In this document: one piece after another, positions 47,256-55,042 of the stretch
Numbering within the stretch: the stretch's first letter is position 1
Layout: every line of letters begins with the position of its first letter
The notes under the pieces: model-generated
The model's input: only the letters and a program-made list of their open reading frames with translations
Databases searched by the model: none
Told to the model about the DNA's origin: nothing
Origin: Sabulicella glaciei
GTDB taxonomy: Bacteria; Pseudomonadota; Alphaproteobacteria; Acetobacterales; Acetobacteraceae
Length of the DNA: 64,000 bases
Reading direction: 5' to 3'
NCBI RefSeq assembly: GCF_026183895.1
Contig: NZ_JAPFQI010000009.1
Span: 1-64,000 of the forward strand
Program-made: the position numbers and the translations under genes

Positions 47256-48196
47256 AGGACGCCCTCTATGGTGGCATCAACGCCGCCGTGCTCACCGCGC
47301 TGAAGGAGGATCTTTCCCCCGATCTGGACCGCATGGCGGAGCATGCGAACTGGCTGCTCGCCAATGGCTGCAACGGCCTCGGCGTGCTGGGCACGACCGG
47401 CGAGGCGAACAGCTTTTCGGGCAGCGAGCGCAAGGCGATCGTCGAGGGGCTGATCCAGCGCAGCATCCCGGCGGCGAAGATGATGCCTGGCACCGGCGTG
47501 AGCAGCATCACCGAGACGGTGGAGCTGACGCAGCACGCCCGCGCCCAGGGGTGCCGCGGCGTCCTGCTTCTGCCGCCCTTCTACTACAAGAACCCGTCCG
47601 ATGACGGGCTCTTCGCCCATTTCGACGAGGTGGCGAAGCGCGTCGGCGGCGGCATCGCCCTCTACCTCTACCACTTCCCGCAGCAGAGCGCGGTGCCGCT
47701 CTCGCTGAACCTCCTCGGCAAGCTGCTGGACGCGCATCCGGGCGTGTTCAAGGGCGTGAAGGACAGCTCGGGCGACTACGCGAACATGAAGGCGATGATC
47801 GACGCCTTCGCGCCGCGCGGCTTCGAGGTGTATTCCGGCTCGGACGAGTACGTGCAGCGCATCCTGGCCGAGGGCGGCGCGGGCTGCATCACGGCGGCGA
47901 GCAACGCCAACTGCCACTGGGGCGGCATCGTCTACGCGAAGCGCACGGGTCCCGAGGCCGACAAGGCCCAGGCCATGCTGACCGCGACGCGCAAGGCCGC
48001 CACTGCCGCGCCGCTGATCCCCAACCTGCGCGAGGTGATCGCCCGCTCCCGCAACGACGACGCGTGGCGCCGCATCCGCCCGCCGCACCTGCCGCTGGAC
48101 AAGGCGGCCGCCGACAAGGCCTGGGAGGCGTGGGTCGCCACCGGCGCCATCCCGCTGCCCGGCCTGTCCGGCGCGTCGCGCGCGGCCGCGGAGTGA
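47252..48196 (+). CDS. DapA-like aldolase/dehydratase (DHDPS superfamily)
   Basis: A class I TIM-barrel enzyme with a Schiff-base lysine. The 314-residue protein has [14 protein letters not shown] at residues 47-60, catalytic Tyr140 (YLYHFPQQS) and Lys170 ([14 protein letters not shown]). The family includes dihydrodipicolinate synthase, KDG aldolase and N-acetylneuraminate lyase; [13 protein letters not shown] suits a sugar-acid aldolase as well as DapA. It begins with the overlap ATGA after the YcgN-like gene and is coupled to the cupin gene (TGATG). True DapA role is doubtful. Confidence 0.85.
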   Translation: MKDALYGGINAAVLTALKEDLSPDLDRMAEHANWLLANGCNGLGVLGTTGEANSFSGSERKAIVEGLIQRSIPAAKMMPGTGVSSITETVELTQHARAQGCRGVLLLPPFYYKNPSDDGLFAHFDEVAKRVGGGIALYLYHFPQQSAVPLSLNLLGKLLDAHPGVFKGVKDSSGDYANMKAMIDAFAPRGFEVYSGSDEYVQRILAEGGAGCITAASNANCHWGGIVYAKRTGPEADKAQAMLTATRKAATAAPLIPNLREVIARSRNDDAWRRIRPPHLPLDKAAADKAWEAWVATGAIPLPGLSGASRAAAE

Positions 48197-48510
48197 TGAA
48201 GGAGCCGCTGCGCTGCCGCCCGCCGGCGATGCCGACGACCCAGGTGGATGACGACAAGCTGCGCGTCATCCGCTGGGACTTCGAGCCGGGGGCGGAAACC
48301 GGCTTCCACCGGCACGGGTGGCTCTATGTCGTCGTGCCGGTGACGGACGGGACGCTGCATATCGAGTTTCCGGACGGCTCCACGACCAGTGCGGAACTCA
48401 AGGCGGGGGTGGCGTATCACCGCCCGGCCGGGGTGGAGCACAACGTGGTGAACGGGGGCGCCGCGCCCCTGAGCTTCGTCGAGACCGAGGTGAAGGCGTT
48501 TCCCGGCTGA
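48196..48510 (+). CDS. Cupin-domain protein
   Basis: A 104-residue small beta-barrel protein. Cupin motif 1 is GAETGFHRHGWLYVVVPVTD (HxH metal site) and motif 2 GVAYHRPAGVEHNVVNGG. Its start overlaps the DapA-like stop by one base, so it probably acts in the same pathway. Similar proteins bind a divalent metal and sugars or keto acids. Confidence 0.85.
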   Translation: MKEPLRCRPPAMPTTQVDDDKLRVIRWDFEPGAETGFHRHGWLYVVVPVTDGTLHIEFPDGSTTSAELKAGVAYHRPAGVEHNVVNGGAAPLSFVETEVKAFPG

Positions 48511-48516
48511 CGGGAT

Positions 48517-48539
48517 GGGGCGGGGCGAACCCCCGCCCC
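48517..48539 (+). terminator. GC hairpin after the cupin gene
   Basis: Nine-base arms GGGGCGGGG and CCCCGCCCC around CGAAC, seven bases after the cupin stop and 20 before the GH1-like start. No T-tract follows. It could be a partial terminator, or could hide a translation start in RNA. Uncertain. Confidence 0.4.
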
Positions 48540-48559
48540 GCTCCGGCGTTGCCGGCTTG

Positions 48560-49780
48560 ATGTACCCGCAATTCATCTTCGCCACCGGCATCGAGAACAG
48601 CTACCCGACCGTCGCCGGCAGGCGCGTGGACCAGATGGAGGCCTGTGGCCATTATCGCCACTGGCGCGAGGATTTCGCCCTGGTGCGGGAGCTGGGCCTC
48701 AGCTTCCTGCGCTACGGCCCGCCACTGCACCGCGTCTGGCAGGGCGATGGACGCCACGACTGGGAATGGACCGACCAGGCCTTCGCGGAGTTGTTGCGCC
48801 TCGGCATCGTTCCCATTGTCGACCTCTGCCATTTCGGCGTGCCCGACTGGGTGGGCGACTTCCGCAACCCGGATTTCCCGGCCCTCTTCGCCCGCTACGC
48901 CGGCGCCTTCGCCGAGCGCTTCCCCTGGGTGCAGCTCTACACCCCCGTGAACGAGATCTTCATCTGCGCCCAGTTCTCCGGCCGCTATGGCTGGTGGAAC
49001 GAGGGGGAGCGGACGGATCGCGGCTTCGTCACCGCGCTCAAGCACCTCGTGAAGGCGAACGTGCTGGCGATGGAGGCGATCCTCGAGCGGCGGCCCGACG
49101 CGCTCTTCATCCAGAGCGAGTCGAGCGAATACTTCCATGCCGTCAACCCCGCCGCCATCGCGCCGGCGGAGGCGATGAACCAGCAGCGCTTCCTGTCGCT
49201 CGACCTCAATTACGGGCGGCGGGTGGATAGCGGCATGTACGAGTTCCTGCTCGACAACGGCATGACGCGGGACGAGTACCATTTCTTCCTGGGCCGTCAC
49301 CTTCGTCGCCACTGCGTCCTGGGCACCGACTACTACGTGACCAACGAGCACCTGGTGGAGGCGGACGGGCGCACGCGCGCGGCGGGCGACATCTTCGGCT
49401 ATGCGGAGATCACTCGGCAGTATCACGAGCGCTACCGCATGCCGGTGATGCACACGGAAACCAACCTCCTCGAAGGCCCGACCGGGGGCGAGGCCGTGGC
49501 CTGGCTGCGCAAGCAATGGGCCAACGCGCTGCGCATCCGCAATGCCGGCATCCCGATGCTCGGCTTCACCTGGTACTCGCTCACCGACCAGGTGGACTGG
49601 GACACGACGCTGCGCGAGGCGAACGGCAACGTGAACCCGCTGGGCCTCTACGACCTCGACCGCAAGATCCGCGCGGTGGGGCGCGAGTACCGGCGCATCG
49701 TCGAGGAATGGTCCAGCGTGCTGCCGACCCACAGCCACAGCCTCGTCCTGCCCGTGCGACCTTTGGGGGAGCACGGGTGA
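48560..49780 (+). CDS. GH1-like glycoside hydrolase
   Basis: A 406-residue protein related to glycoside hydrolase family 1. It contains the acid/base pair N131-E132 in QLYTPVNEIF (family T-x-NE) and a probable nucleophile E300 in MPVMHTETN (family [TI]EN[GH], here TETN). The N-terminal block QFIFATGIENSYPTVAGRRV is typical of the outlying proteobacterial group. Substrate is not predictable; the group is likely divergent from true beta-glucosidases. The start ATG is used; an upstream in-frame ATG crosses the hairpin. Confidence 0.8.
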   Translation: MYPQFIFATGIENSYPTVAGRRVDQMEACGHYRHWREDFALVRELGLSFLRYGPPLHRVWQGDGRHDWEWTDQAFAELLRLGIVPIVDLCHFGVPDWVGDFRNPDFPALFARYAGAFAERFPWVQLYTPVNEIFICAQFSGRYGWWNEGERTDRGFVTALKHLVKANVLAMEAILERRPDALFIQSESSEYFHAVNPAAIAPAEAMNQQRFLSLDLNYGRRVDSGMYEFLLDNGMTRDEYHFFLGRHLRRHCVLGTDYYVTNEHLVEADGRTRAAGDIFGYAEITRQYHERYRMPVMHTETNLLEGPTGGEAVAWLRKQWANALRIRNAGIPMLGFTWYSLTDQVDWDTTLREANGNVNPLGLYDLDRKIRAVGREYRRIVEEWSSVLPTHSHSLVLPVRPLGEHG

Positions 49781-50496
49781 TGCGCTTCGCGGGGCGCCAT
49801 GCGCTGGTGACGGGCGGCAGTTCCGGCATCGGGCGGGCCACCTGCGAAAGGCTGGCGGCGGAAGGCGCGCACGTCGCCGTGGTGGCGCGCGACAAGGCCG
49901 CGGTCGCGGAGGTGGCGGGGCGCATCGGTGGCCTCGCCATCGCGGCCGACCTGGCCGAGGAGGCAGCGATCGGCGAGGTGACGGCGCGGATCGGGCGGGA
50001 ATGGGGCGCTCTGGACTTCCTGGTGAGCAACGCGGCGACGATGGGCTTCACCCCGATCCTCGAGACCGGCGCGGCGGAGTTCGACCGGGTGATCGCGGTC
50101 AATCTGCGCGCGCCCTTCCTGCTGCTGCATCACCTGGGCGGGATGATCCGGCGCGGCGGGGCCGTGGTGCATGTTTCCTCCGTCCATGCGGCGGCGACCA
50201 CGGCCAATGTCGCGCCCTACGCCGCCAGCAAGGGCGGGCTGGAGGCGCTGACGCGCGCCGCCTCCATCGAGTTCGCGCCGCGCGGCGTGCGGGTGAATGC
50301 CGTGGCGCCCGGCGCGGTGGAAACGCCCATGCTGCGCGGCAATCCCAACATCGCGAGCGGTGCGGAGAAGCTGGAAGGGCCGGTCGGCACCCCGGCTCAG
50401 ATCGCCGCCGCCATCTGCTTCCTGTTGAGCGAGGAGGCCGGCTTCGCGACCGGCGCGGTGCTCGCCGTGGATGGCGGGCGGCTGGCGGCGCTTTGA
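49780..50496 (+). CDS. Short-chain dehydrogenase/reductase (SDR)
   Basis: A 238-residue classical SDR. It has the cofactor loop TGGSSGIG (residues 11-18), NAAT in place of NNAG at 84-87, catalytic Ser134, Tyr147 and Lys151 in YAASK, and RVNAVAPGAVETPM. VVARDK after the second strand suggests an NADP(H)-type binding region, but it is not proven. The start is coupled to the GH1-like stop (TGATG), so it probably acts on a sugar or sugar product. Confidence 0.9.
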   Translation: MRFAGRHALVTGGSSGIGRATCERLAAEGAHVAVVARDKAAVAEVAGRIGGLAIAADLAEEAAIGEVTARIGREWGALDFLVSNAATMGFTPILETGAAEFDRVIAVNLRAPFLLLHHLGGMIRRGGAVVHVSSVHAAATTANVAPYAASKGGLEALTRAASIEFAPRGVRVNAVAPGAVETPMLRGNPNIASGAEKLEGPVGTPAQIAAAICFLLSEEAGFATGAVLAVDGGRLAAL

Positions 50497-50533
50497 CGCG
50501 GGAGGCGCGCGACACGCCTCCCGCGCCGGGCGC

Positions 50534-50941
50534 TCAGGCGGGATGGGCTTCCGCCGCGCCGCGCATCGCGGCCGCCTGCGCCGCGGCGAAGCCCGCCACC
50601 GCCGCGGCCTGGGCCAGCACGAAAACGGTGCCGAGGGCAGTGGGCGCGAGCCCCGCCAGGGCCGGGCCGAAGGCCAGCAGCGCGACGCTGTCCAGAACCC
50701 AGACCAGGTTCACGGCGATGATGGCCCGCACCGCGGCGCGCGGCGGCGCGGCGCTGCGCCCCACCCAGGCGACGAAGGCGGCATAGGGCAGCAGGGCCAG
50801 CCCCGCCACGCGCAGCAGGGCTTCCGGCAGGCTGAGAAGCCCGGCAATGGGCGCGCCGGCGAGCAGGAGGCCGGTGGCGGCGCTGGCCGCCGCGTCGCCC
50901 AGCAGGGCGAGGCGCAGGAAACGAGTGGGTCGAAGCGTCAT
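50534..50941 (-). CDS. Four-helix membrane protein of unknown function
   Basis: A 135-residue protein with four hydrophobic helices (LALLGDAAASAATGLLLA, LLRVAGLALLPYAAFVAWVG, AIIAVNLVWVLDSVALLAF, FVLAQAAAVAGFAAAQAA). Start MTLRPTRFLR. No family assigned with confidence. It is divergent from an XRE regulator and shares with it a region with a perfect palindrome, so it is a good candidate target of that regulator. Confidence 0.75.
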   Translation of the reverse strand: MTLRPTRFLRLALLGDAAASAATGLLLAGAPIAGLLSLPEALLRVAGLALLPYAAFVAWVGRSAAPPRAAVRAIIAVNLVWVLDSVALLAFGPALAGLAPTALGTVFVLAQAAAVAGFAAAQAAAMRGAAEAHPA

Positions 50942-50999
50942 GGCGTGAACTCCCGTGTTTCGAGCAACGGGACGACCCTTTCCCATCGCGCGGCGCAAA

Positions 51000-51022
51000 G
51001 CGATGACCTCGGAGGTCATCGC
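51000..51022. promoter_or_regulatory. Perfect 23-bp palindrome, candidate operator
   Basis: Half-site GCGATGACCTC and its exact reverse complement, separated by a single G, in the 113-base intergenic region between the divergent membrane-protein and XRE genes. It starts 55 bases before the XRE ATG and lies 59 bases from the other start. A dyad at a shared promoter region is the expected form of an operator for a dimeric HTH protein. Binding is inferred. Confidence 0.65.
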
Positions 51023-51054
51023 GACGCGGCGTTCTGCGGCCTATCCTCCCAGCC

Positions 51055-51855
51055 ATGGCCCAGGCTCAACACCGTCCCGCCTCGCCGCCGCCCGTGGGGG
51101 CGATGCTGCGCGAATGGCGCCAGCGACGCCGCCGCTCGCAGCTGGATCTGTCGCTCGACGCCGCCGTGTCGCAGCGCCACCTGTCCTGCGTGGAAAGCGG
51201 CCGCGCCGCGCCGAGCCGCGAGATGGTGCTGCGCCTCGCGGCGGAGCTCGACGTGCCGCTGCGGGAGCGCAACGCGCTGCTGCTGGCCGCCGGCTTCGCC
51301 CCCGCCTTCCGCGAGCGCGGGCTTGACGACCCCGAGATGGCGGCCGCGAGCAAGGCGGTGGAGACGCTGCTCCACGCCCACATGCCGCACCCCGCCCTGG
51401 CCGTGGACCGGGGCTGGAACCTTGTTTCCGCCAATGCGGCGGTGACCGCCCTGCTCGGCGCCCTGGTGGACCCCGCGCTTCTGGCGCCGCCACTCAACGT
51501 GCTGCGCCTGTCCCTTGATCCCGGGGGGCTGGCGCCTCGCATCCGCAACCTGGCCGAATGGCGCGCCCACCTGCTGGAGCGGCTGCGGCGCGAGGTGGCC
51601 GCCAGCGCCGATGCCGGGTTGGCGGCGCTGCTGGCGGAGCTTTCCGCCCTACCGGCACCGGAGAGCGGTTCCGCCGCGCCGCAGGGCGGGATCCTGGTGC
51701 CGCTGGTGCTAGACACGCCCTCCGGCGTGCTGTCGCTGATCTCCACCACCACGGTCTTCGGCACGCCGGCCGAGGTGACGCTCTCTGAACTCGCGATCGA
51801 GACCTTCTTTCCGGCCGATGCGGAGTCGGCGGAACGGCTGCGCGCGATCGCCTAG
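51055..51855 (+). CDS. XRE-family regulator with MmyB-like ligand domain
   Basis: A 266-residue transcription factor. The N-terminal helix-turn-helix is at about residues 14-75 (GAMLREWRQRRRRSQLDLSL, QRHLSCVESGRAAPSREMVL). The rest is a MmyB-like sensor domain (LALAVDRGWNLVSAN, LRLSLDPGGLAPRIRNLAEW, LISTTTVFGTPAEVTLSELA followed by IETFFPADA). Members often control a neighbouring SDR or redox gene. Here the partners by position are the divergent four-helix protein and, further off, the SDR at 49,780. Confidence 0.88.
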   Translation: MAQAQHRPASPPPVGAMLREWRQRRRRSQLDLSLDAAVSQRHLSCVESGRAAPSREMVLRLAAELDVPLRERNALLLAAGFAPAFRERGLDDPEMAAASKAVETLLHAHMPHPALAVDRGWNLVSANAAVTALLGALVDPALLAPPLNVLRLSLDPGGLAPRIRNLAEWRAHLLERLRREVAASADAGLAALLAELSALPAPESGSAAPQGGILVPLVLDTPSGVLSLISTTTVFGTPAEVTLSELAIETFFPADAESAERLRAIA

Positions 51856-51884
51856 CGCAGCAGCCAGTGCGCCCCGCGCTGCCA

Positions 51885-52139
51885 TTACGCCGCGCGCCCG
51901 TCCCGCGCCATCTCCCAGAGCGGGCTGTGCACGGCGAGGCGCTGCCCGCCGTCGCGCTGGACGGGACGGATGTTCACCGCGGCGCGGGAGCGGGACTTGG
52001 CACCGAACAGGTCGAAGGGGATGCGGACGAAGATACCCTTGTCGAAGCTGCCCTCCCCGAAATCGCGGAAACGCACGTTGGTAAAGGTAGCGAAGCCGCC
52101 CACCTCGATGCCGCTCGAGAAGCGGCGCGACACCCTTCC
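51885..52139 (-). pseudogene. yjbH C-terminal remnant
   Basis: About 83 codons match the C-terminus of YjbH-type outer-membrane polysaccharide proteins: SSGIEVGGFATFTNVRFRDF followed by GEGSFDKGIFVRIPFDLFG, RPVQRDGGQRLAV and a final WEMARDGRAA. It ends with TAA, but upstream the frame turns into a sequence without family character, and all the rest (several hundred residues) is missing. The break is at about 52,140. Family match is by recall of the conserved tail; I am confident in the motif. Confidence 0.75.
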
Positions 52140-52145
52140 GTTCCC

Positions 52146-52265
52146 AACCGCCCGCTGCTGTTGATCCTTCTCGCCCTGGCCGCGTCGGGGATGGTGGTAC
52201 TGGTCATGGCGGCGCGCCTGTTGCTGCGCATGGGGGCCGCCACGCTGCAATATGCGGGGCGCTGA
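52146..52265 (+). pseudogene. Hydrophobic fragment, source unclear
   Basis: A short plus-strand frame encodes a single hydrophobic helix (LLLILLALAASGMVVLVMAA) followed by RLLLRMGAATLQYAGR and stop, with no plausible start. It directly abuts the yjbH remnant on the opposite strand. It may be the end of a lost polysaccharide gene, or chance. Confidence 0.3.
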
Positions 52266-52270
52266 AATCG

Positions 52271-53251
52271 GTGCCGCCCTTCGCGGCGCTGCCGCTGGAC
52301 CTGGCGCTGCCCGCCGCCGCGGCGTCGCTCGGCCTGGCCCTGCTGCTGGCGGAGGGCGGGCGCTTCACCTTGCATGCCGCGCTGGCCCTGCCGCTCGCCG
52401 CTGCGGGGCGCTGTGATCCTGGTGGGTGCTGGCCGCCGCCTGGAGTTCCTGGCCGGATGGCGCGGGCGAAGGACTGGCCGCGATGGTGCTGATGGAGCCG
52501 CCTATGCTGGCGGCGGGCCTGCTGGTGGGTGCGGTGGAGCCGGCGCGGGGCGCCCTGGCCGATGCGACGCTGGCGGCCGGCGCCCTGGTCGGCGCCGGTA
52601 TCGCCTTCGGGCTGCTGACGGACAGCATCGTGTTCGGCGACGCGGTGGGCCAGGATCCGGAGCGCGCCCGCATGCCGTATCAGGTCGCGGGCCTCGCCAC
52701 CGCCACCGCGGCTTCCCTGGCGGCGCTGCGCATGGTCATGACGTCCGGCGCGGCGCGGCTTGCCTGGGACGCGGCGGCGTTGCTGCTGGGCGCGGCGGTG
52801 CTGCTGCCGGGTGGGCGCGCGGCGTTCCTGGCGGCGGGGGCCGGCGCTGCCTTTGCGCCCGCGCTGTGGTTGGGCCGGCGCGAGCGGCTGGGCGCCGCGC
52901 TGCTTTGGCCGCTCGGCGTCGCGGTCGCAGGGATGCTCGCCCTGGCCGTGCTGCTGGCCGACCCGGGCCGCGCCGCTGCGCTGCTGACGCTGGAACGGCT
53001 AACGCGCCCGGAGGGAGGGCTGGACGGGACGCGGTGGGCTGCTGCTTTGGCTCGGCGCCTTTGGCGGCGGGGTGGCCGCCTTTCTCCTGCGCCTGCGCGC
53101 GACGGCGCCGCGCAGCGCCGCCGAGATCGCGGCGCTGACCCTGCCCGTCGCGGCGACGGTGATGGTTTCCACCGATCTCGGCAACCGCATGGCGTGATTC
53201 GCCCTGGGACTCATGCTCTCCGTCGCGATCACGGAGCGGCGCGATGTATAG
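52271..53251 (+). pseudogene. Wzy/O-antigen-polymerase-like gene, frameshifted
   Basis: Several hydrophobic segments read in changing frames: MPPFAALPLDLALPAAAASL in one frame, then from about 52,415 AMVLMEPPMLAAGLLVGAVE ... YQVAGLATATAASLAALRMV in another, up to LTRPEGGLDGTR near 53,030; after a further shift the frame reads LLWLGAFGGGVAAFLLRLRA ... TVMVSTDLGNRMA, a TGA stop at 53,195, then FALGLMLSVAITERRDV to TAG. The order resembles an O-antigen ligase/polymerase protein, but at least two shifts and one stop make it inactive. Identity is inferred from membrane pattern and position. Confidence 0.65.
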
Positions 53252-53815
53252 GCGTCGCGGCAAGCGCGCGCTGGACCTGGCCGGAGCGGCGCTGCTGCTG
53301 GCCCTGCTGGCGCCCTTCCTGGCTGCCGCTGGGCTGAGCATGCTGCTGACCTCGGGGAGGCCGGTGCTGTTCCGGCAGCGCCGCGCGGGGCAGGATGGCG
53401 CGCCCTTCACCTTGCTGAAGCTGCGCACCCTGCGCGAGGGGACCGGGTCCTGACGCGGCGCGCCTGACGCGCTTCGGCCGCTTCCTGCGTGCGACAGCGC
53501 TGGACGAGATGCCGCAACTCATCAACATCCTGCGCGGCGAGATGTCCTTGGTCGGGCCGCGCCCGCTGCCGCTCGACTACCTGCCCCGCTACTCGCCGCG
53601 CGAGGCGACGCGGCTGCGCGTGCGGCCCGGCCTGTGCGGGCTGGCGCAGGCGCAGGGCCGCGACGCCGTGCCCTGGGATGCGCGGCTGGAATAGGACGCG
53701 CTACGTGGAGCGCGTGACGCTGGCGGGCGATGTCGGCATCCTCGCGCGCTGCTTGGCCGTCCTGCTGCGCGGGGAGGGGACGGGGTTCACGGAGCAGCTG
53801 CGCGAGCCGCGCTGA
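53244..53815 (+). pseudogene. Sugar-1-phosphate transferase (EpsL-like), frameshifted
   Basis: Three pieces of one bacterial sugar transferase lie in three frames. The first has KRALDLAGAALLLALLAPFL and VLFRQRRAGQDGAPFTLLKL, ends at TGA 53,451-53,453. The second continues with RLTRFGRFLRATALDEMPQL, LRGEMSLVGPRPLPLDYLPR and VRPGLCGLAQAQGRDAVPWD, then TAG at 53,692. The third is RYVERVTLAGDVGILARCLA. All catalytic motifs (KRxLD, DE, PRP, RPG) are visible, but two one-base shifts break the protein. The gene start overlaps the tail of the wzy-like remnant. Confidence 0.85.
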
Positions 53816-53827
53816 CGGCTCATACCA

Positions 53828-53891
53828 AGTCCTGTTGATCAGAACCCATGGGCCCAGTCGCGGAGGCCGATGGGTTCTGATCAACAGGACT
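53828..53891. repeat. Perfect 22-bp inverted repeat with 20-bp spacer
   Basis: The left arm begins AGTCCTGTTGATC and ends CCCAT; the right arm is its exact reverse complement, with 20 bases between. It starts 12 bases after the end of the sugar-transferase remnant. The 64-base unit could be a deletion scar with transposon ends, a MITE-like element, a REP-like hairpin or a strong terminator. There is no T-run. No transposase is nearby. Confidence 0.85.
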
Positions 53892-53952
53892 CAGTATTAC
53901 ATCTCTAGGACACGTTCCGCTAAAAGAGCGGAAAGCTCTCAGAGGCAGTCGG

Positions 53953-54060
53953 ATGTCGAAGGGTTCCCATGGCTTCCCAAGCTGGGCAGCCCTCTACGCC
54001 GTGGTGCTGGACTGGGCCAAGACGCAGGAGGACTACGACACCGACTCACCGGCTGGTTGA
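53953..54060 (+). pseudogene. Possible detached N-terminus of the HNH gene
   Basis: A 35-residue frame (MSKGSHGFPSWAALYAVVLD, then WAKTQEDYDT) stops at TGA just before the HNH gene, which is in a different frame. The sequence looks like real protein and is followed in the HNH frame by TGWLTTDGMHQGRNKVYQ, so one frameshift could join the two. Low-confidence; it may be unrelated. Confidence 0.35.
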
Positions 54061-54071
54061 CGACGGACGGC

Positions 54072-54566
54072 ATGCACCAGGGCCGCAACAAGGTTTACCA
54101 GCTAACCGAGCTTGGCCGAAAGACGCCCGGCTCTCCTGGTCAGATCCTTCTCGACGACCTCAAGGTGGATCTGCAAGCCGGTCAGCTTGAGGGTTCGACC
54201 GTCGAGGTACAGGAAAGGCGTCTTCTTCGCGTCAAGGCACTGGCCGAGACGTTCTACGGACGTCGAGCCGCACTGAAGCAGTTGTTCTGCGATCAATGTG
54301 ACTTCGACCCCTCGGCCAAGGCGGCCGAGGCCGGGATTGAGGTCCGAAGCTTGTTCGACGTTCACCACAAGGTCCCCCTCCACCTTGGAGAGCGGCGGTC
54401 GACAGAGGACGACTTCGAACTCCTGTGTCCCACCTGCCATCGCTTCACCCACGCCAGAATGCGGGTGGCGGCGCTGCAGGTCAGAGGTGAGGGTCACAGG
54501 CGCAGGTCCAAGGCCAAGAGTGCCTCAGGTATTCATACGAACTCCCGCTGTTCCAAACCCATGTAG
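54072..54566 (+). CDS. HNH endonuclease-like protein (N-terminus uncertain)
   Basis: From the internal ATG the protein has 164 residues. The nuclease core has a zinc-type layout: C73-x2-C76 (CDQCDF), D96-V-H98-H99-K (LFDVHHKVPLHLG) and C119-x2-C122-H (LLCPTCHRFTH), as in HNH nucleases of the McrA/restriction-like group. The upstream helical part (LLDDLKVDLQAGQLE, VKALAETFYGRRAALKQL) may be a specificity or dimer domain. The frame is open further upstream but lacks a clear start, and a 35-residue piece in another frame may be the lost N-terminus. Function as a defence nuclease is only suggested. Confidence 0.7.
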   Translation: MHQGRNKVYQLTELGRKTPGSPGQILLDDLKVDLQAGQLEGSTVEVQERRLLRVKALAETFYGRRAALKQLFCDQCDFDPSAKAAEAGIEVRSLFDVHHKVPLHLGERRSTEDDFELLCPTCHRFTHARMRVAALQVRGEGHRRRSKAKSASGIHTNSRCSKPM

Positions 54567-54665
54567 TGAAGCACGCCGCCAAGGGCCGGTGCGGTCGTCA
54601 TCGGACAGCTCCGGCCCTTCGTGGTGGCCAACGCGGAAGTGTGCTTCGAGACAAAGGAGTAGGCC

Positions 54666-54941
54666 ATGGCTGTCGATCCCATTCTCCGTCCCTGGAAGGC
54701 GCTCGTTGCCCTTGGTCGGCAGCGAGGCTACGTGACCCGGGCCGAGCTGCGCGAAGTCATCCCAGTCGGGACCTGGGGCGAGCAGTTCGAGGAGATCGCC
54801 GTCGGACTGCACGAGCAGGGAATCCGGATCGTCCCTGACGACGAGGCTGGGGGCGCAATGCCAGCCGCTGCGGGTCCTCCGCCGGGCCCCATTCCGGCGC
54901 CTGAGGCGCCGCTGAGCGACCGACAAAAGACGCCGCGTTAG
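54666..54941 (+). CDS. Stand-alone sigma-70 region 1.1-like protein
   Basis: A 91-residue protein. Residues 10-60 (WKALVALGRQRGYVTRAELR, VIPVGTWGEQFEEIAVGLHE, QGIRIVPDDEA) match the pattern of sigma-70 region 1.1 (LI.LG..RGYLTY.E....LP....EQIE.I...L...GI.V). The remaining 30 residues are Pro/Ala-rich and disordered. Nothing of regions 1.2-4 follows. AAAGGAG precedes the ATG. In full RpoD, region 1.1 keeps free sigma from binding DNA; a free copy could act on RNA polymerase or sigma, but this is inference. It is 99 bases after the HNH gene on the same strand. Confidence 0.7.
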   Translation: MAVDPILRPWKALVALGRQRGYVTRAELREVIPVGTWGEQFEEIAVGLHEQGIRIVPDDEAGGAMPAAAGPPPGPIPAPEAPLSDRQKTPR

Positions 54942-55042
54942 ACTTCGGAGAATTTGCTGGAAGGGGGTGACCCTCAAGCGTTGGGGAGATCCGCACCGAA
55001 TGATCGTACCCTTTCATAGGTCGGGATCAGAGAGATTTGGTA
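54942..55042. other. Short intergenic stretch, nothing seen
   Basis: About 100 bases between the sigma-1.1-like gene and dnaQ (convergent) contain no obvious terminator or gene. Confidence 0.5.

Noticed and set aside
48515-48559. Earlier start for the GH1-like gene
   Set aside because: It would run through the GC hairpin and add 15 residues without family support; the ATG before MYPQFIFATG fits better.
51066-51764. Minus-strand Ser/Arg-rich frame opposite the XRE regulator
   Set aside because: Shadow frame of the regulator; composition is artefactual.
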